A program made the translations under genes and the position numbers. DNA of 8,239 nucleotides from an uncultured Prevotellaceae bacterium (GTDB lineage: Bacteria; Bacteroidota; Bacteroidia; Bacteroidales; Bacteroidaceae): assembly GCA_958404085.1 (NCBI GenBank), contig CATXZX010000056.1, positions 1 to 8,239 on the forward strand. The letters run 5' to 3'. Positions within the stretch are counted from its first letter, which is position 1, and every line of letters starts with the position of its first letter. Below, piece by piece: positions 6,605-8,239 of the stretch. Under the pieces are notes generated by a model. That model had not been told where the DNA came from. It saw nothing but the letters and a program-made list of their open reading frames with translations, and ran no database searches.

Positions 6605-7322
6605 TATTGTATTCTAATATGCAATTGAGTCCGCGTGGAACTAAAAATTTATCTGCAAAGATGATATTTTTTATGGAGTTGTCAAAATTAAAACTATTGC
6701 CACCCGTTAAAAAAACAAAAAGGTCCGGATGTTTTCTTTTATAAGTCCGGATGTATCCCTCCATTTCGTGTTTTATTCCGGATAGTGTACCGCTACGCAT
6801 GGCTGTTTCGGTATCGTAACCGACAGCGGGACATGGTCCTTCAGTGGCGATGAGCGGAAGGCGGTTCGTTCCTGTATGCATGGCCTGCAGGCGCATTTGT
6901 ATGCCTGGAGAAATGTTTCCTCCGAGGTAACAGCCCGTGGCATCTACAAATTCATAGGTGATACATGTACCCGAGTCAATAATTAATAGATGATGTCCCG
7001 GACATTGCGCAACGGCTCCTATCGCAGCTGCCAAACGGTCGTATCCCAATGTCTCGGGAGTACGGTAGGAATTCCGGATAGGAACCGGAGTTTTTTCGTT
7101 TAGCATGATCAACGGGATAGCGATGGATTGGAGCATTTGTTTTACTTCCGGCGTCAGTTCTATCACAGAAGATACAATGCCACGCGAACACGGGCATCTC
7201 CGAATAAAATCCGGTAGTTCTTTAAGCGTTTTGTTTGATGTTACACAACAATCTACCGGTGTACCATTGCGGAATGCTACAATTTTTGCTGTTGTGTTTC
7301 CGATGTCGATGATGAGATTCAT
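6588..7322 (-). CDS. coaX: Type III pantothenate kinase
   Basis: This 244-residue cytoplasmic enzyme phosphorylates pantothenate with ATP to 4'-phosphopantothenate, the first step of coenzyme A synthesis. It is of the CoaX class, which belongs to the ASKHA fold, is insensitive to CoA feedback and usually needs a monovalent cation. Diagnostic motifs are present in order: DIGNTTAK at 6-13 (phosphate-binding loop, D6), TLGYDRL at 91-97 with D95 as probable catalytic base, IIDSGTCITYEFVD at 114-127 (D116 near the cation/phosphates), GGNISPGIQMR at 134-144, AMRSG at 174-178 and LTGGNS at 205-210. Length is normal for the family. The ATG at 7322 is the natural start because the phosphate loop begins at residue 6 and a -7 box lies just upstream. 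It heads the coaX-barrel-lptC unit. Confidence 0.95.
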   Translation of the reverse strand: MNLIIDIGNTTAKIVAFRNGTPVDCCVTSNKTLKELPDFIRRCPCSRGIVSSVIELTPEVKQMLQSIAIPLIMLNEKTPVPIRNSYRTPETLGYDRLAAAIGAVAQCPGHHLLIIDSGTCITYEFVDATGCYLGGNISPGIQMRLQAMHTGTNRLPLIATEGPCPAVGYDTETAMRSGTLSGIKHEMEGYIRTYKRKHPDLFVFLTGGNSFNFDNSIKNIIFADKFLVPRGLNCILEYNNDKQE

Positions 7323-7339
7323 GTCGGATTAATCTGCTG

Positions 7340-7347
7340 CAAAAGTA
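7340..7347 (-). promoter_or_regulatory. Bacteroides-type -7 box for the coaX unit
   Basis: On the minus strand this reads TACTTTTG, a perfect match to TAnnTTTG, within the wider string TTTGTACTTTTGCA that is common ahead of Bacteroidetes genes. It lies 17 nt before the coaX start codon, implying a very short leader of about 10-14 nt. I find no TTTG at the usual -33 position. Its place in the 95-nt gap after the phosphopantetheinyl transferase gene suggests a new transcription start for coaX, the barrel gene and lptC. Confidence 0.6.
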
Positions 7348-7417
7348 CAAAAATATGGGAAACTGGCTATCCGGAAACGTGTTTTTATTCAGGATAGGTT
7401 TGTTATAGCCTTGTTCC

Positions 7418-8107
7418 TTAAATGCTTATTGTTGAAATGGTCGTGGATAGAGCGGCGTAGGTCAGAACAAAAGTCGGATAAATCTTGTAATGGATGGGAA
7501 TAACTGTTTCTTCCTTTTGTAGTCCCCGTACTTTCGAAATGATAATACCTTTTTTTGTCGGAGAAGGTTGGAAGGGGGGCACAATCAAATGTTTTTGGAA
7601 GTCAGCACCTGTGTAGTCGAAGAGTTTATACAAAGATTCTTTGGAACTCCACCTTATCATCTGCTCAGTATGCGTATCCTTCGAATTTATGATTCGGTTT
7701 TCGGAGTCAGGAGTATATTCCTCCGGGCTAAAAACCCTGGAGGCAATTTTTCGGATAATATTCCTTTTATCGGATTCTATATCCATTCCGATTTCCTGTT
7801 TTCCTAACGCCAGTGCCACATAACCGGTCGTGTGTGAGATGGAAATCTTTGTATCGGAATTTGACAGATAAGGGCGTCCTGTGGGAAAGTAGGCTATGCA
7901 GGAGTCGTTTCCAAGGTAACTATGTAGGATAACACGTGCGGTTAACCATTCTTTCCGGCGTTTCGCTATGCCGATTTTGTCGAGGCCTTTTGCGTATTGT
8001 TTATGAAAAGGTTCCGGTATCAAATGGAACAATTCTTCTTCCGGTTCCTCGGTTTTCCAGATAACAATAGATAGGTTCTGGCTATGTATTTCATCGAATA
8101 TCGGCAT
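7418..8107 (-). CDS. 4'-phosphopantetheinyl transferase, Sfp-type
   Basis: The 229-residue product transfers the 4'-phosphopantetheine arm from CoA to a serine of carrier proteins, converting apo-ACP to holo-ACP. Family motifs appear in order: RRKEWLTAR (50-58), PTGRPYLSN (75-83), ISISHTTGYVALAL (88-101), the metal-binding GMDIES (107-112, with D109 and E111), FSPEEY (126-131) and RWSSKESLYKL (152-162, with K156 and E157). This order and the length of about 230 residues fit the Sfp/HetI/AcpT group rather than the ~120-residue AcpS type. No AcpS-type gene is visible here, so it may serve fatty acid synthesis as well as any secondary carrier proteins. The start ATG at 8107 follows the SSB-like stop by 34 nt with no promoter box between, so co-transcription is likely. 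Confidence 0.93.
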   Translation of the reverse strand: MPIFDEIHSQNLSIVIWKTEEPEEELFHLIPEPFHKQYAKGLDKIGIAKRRKEWLTARVILHSYLGNDSCIAYFPTGRPYLSNSDTKISISHTTGYVALALGKQEIGMDIESDKRNIIRKIASRVFSPEEYTPDSENRIINSKDTHTEQMIRWSSKESLYKLFDYTGADFQKHLIVPPFQPSPTKKGIIISKVRGLQKEETVIPIHYKIYPTFVLTYAALSTTISTISI

Positions 8108-8141
8108 TCAGGGCGAGTGGGAATGAGTGCGGGTACGGAAC

Positions 8142-8239
8142 TTAAAACGGAAGTTGTCCGTCTTTTTGTGAAGGGGTGGCCTGATTGTGCGACATCGCTG
8201 ATTGGGACGTTCCGGTACTGCTATCGGAAGATGTGCGTG
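8142..8239 (-). CDS. ssb: C-terminal tail of a single-stranded DNA-binding protein (partial)
   Basis: One minus-strand frame is open from the window edge to a TAA at 8142-8144. It encodes 31 residues rich in Ser, Thr, Gln and Asn, ending KDGQLPF. A flexible polar linker followed by a short tip ending in (D/L)PF is the hallmark of bacterial SSB, whose tip recruits DNA repair and replication proteins. Only one acidic residue is present in the tip (DGQLPF, against the common DDDLPF), which is weaker than usual. The OB-fold that would prove the assignment lies outside the window. In Bacteroidetes ssb is, as I recall, often near a phosphopantetheinyl transferase gene, which supports the call. Another minus-strand frame is also open here but reads less like a protein. 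Confidence 0.6.
   Translation of the reverse strand, partial: RTSSDSSTGTSQSAMSHNQATPSQKDGQLPF

Noticed and set aside
6723..6754. Direct repeat GTCCGGATGT, two copies 22 nt apart
   Set aside because: Lies inside coaX and is explained by its codons (GYIRT and KHPD); no other copies seen.
7365..7410. Two competing short pairings (GGCTAT with ATAGCC, CTATCC with GGATAG) between the transferase gene and coaX, like an attenuator or terminator
   Set aside because: Stems of only 6 bp with large loops and no T-run in the right place.
8108..8225. Alternative minus-strand frame open into the transferase start region, as a different upstream gene
   Set aside because: It has a stop near the window edge (TAG at about 8222-8224) and its sequence is Arg/Pro/Ser/Thr-rich with no recognisable features; the frame ending in LPF is the better protein.

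Overview
The window looks like chromosomal housekeeping DNA from a member of the Bacteroidota, most likely the order Bacteroidales. The signs are Bacteroides-type -7 promoter boxes (TAnnTTTG), A-rich leaders in place of strong Shine-Dalgarno sites, a surface protein with the C-terminal architecture common in Bacteroides-like genomes, a type III pantothenate kinase, and Bacteroidetes-type versions of LptC and the SurA/PpiD-like folding factor. Nothing in the window looks like a phage, transposon, CRISPR array or tRNA/rRNA gene. I cannot assign a genus.

Left part, plus strand (1-2158): the last codons of an unrecognised gene (stop at 59-61), a 97-nt gap, a predicted secreted or surface protein of 497 residues, and 21 nt later a small HAD-superfamily phosphatase-like protein of 139 residues. 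A strong hairpin followed by a T-run closes this unit at 2122-2158.

Right part, minus strand (8239 down to 2207): the C-terminal tail of what looks like single-stranded DNA-binding protein (SSB), a Sfp-type 4'-phosphopantetheinyl transferase, then, behind its own -7 box, coaX, a FadL/OmpP1-like outer-membrane barrel protein and lptC. The coaX and barrel genes overlap by 17 nt and the barrel-lptC gap is 22 nt. A second promoter then drives a SurA/PpiD-like periplasmic folding factor, which ends at a 13-bp hairpin. The two transcription units converge on 2094-2275, where both terminators sit.

The minus-strand genes join coenzyme A metabolism (CoaX makes phosphopantothenate; the transferase moves phosphopantetheine from CoA to carrier proteins) with outer-membrane construction (barrel protein, LptC for LPS transport, periplasmic chaperone). 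This is an inference from order and spacing.

No clearly new system is present. The points most worth a second look are: the uncharacterised barrel protein embedded in the coaX-lptC unit; the apparent loss of catalytic parvulin residues in the folding factor; the lipoprotein-like N-terminus of LptC; the pairing of a surface protein with a small phosphatase; and the apparent absence of genes that I recall lying at these positions in relatives.
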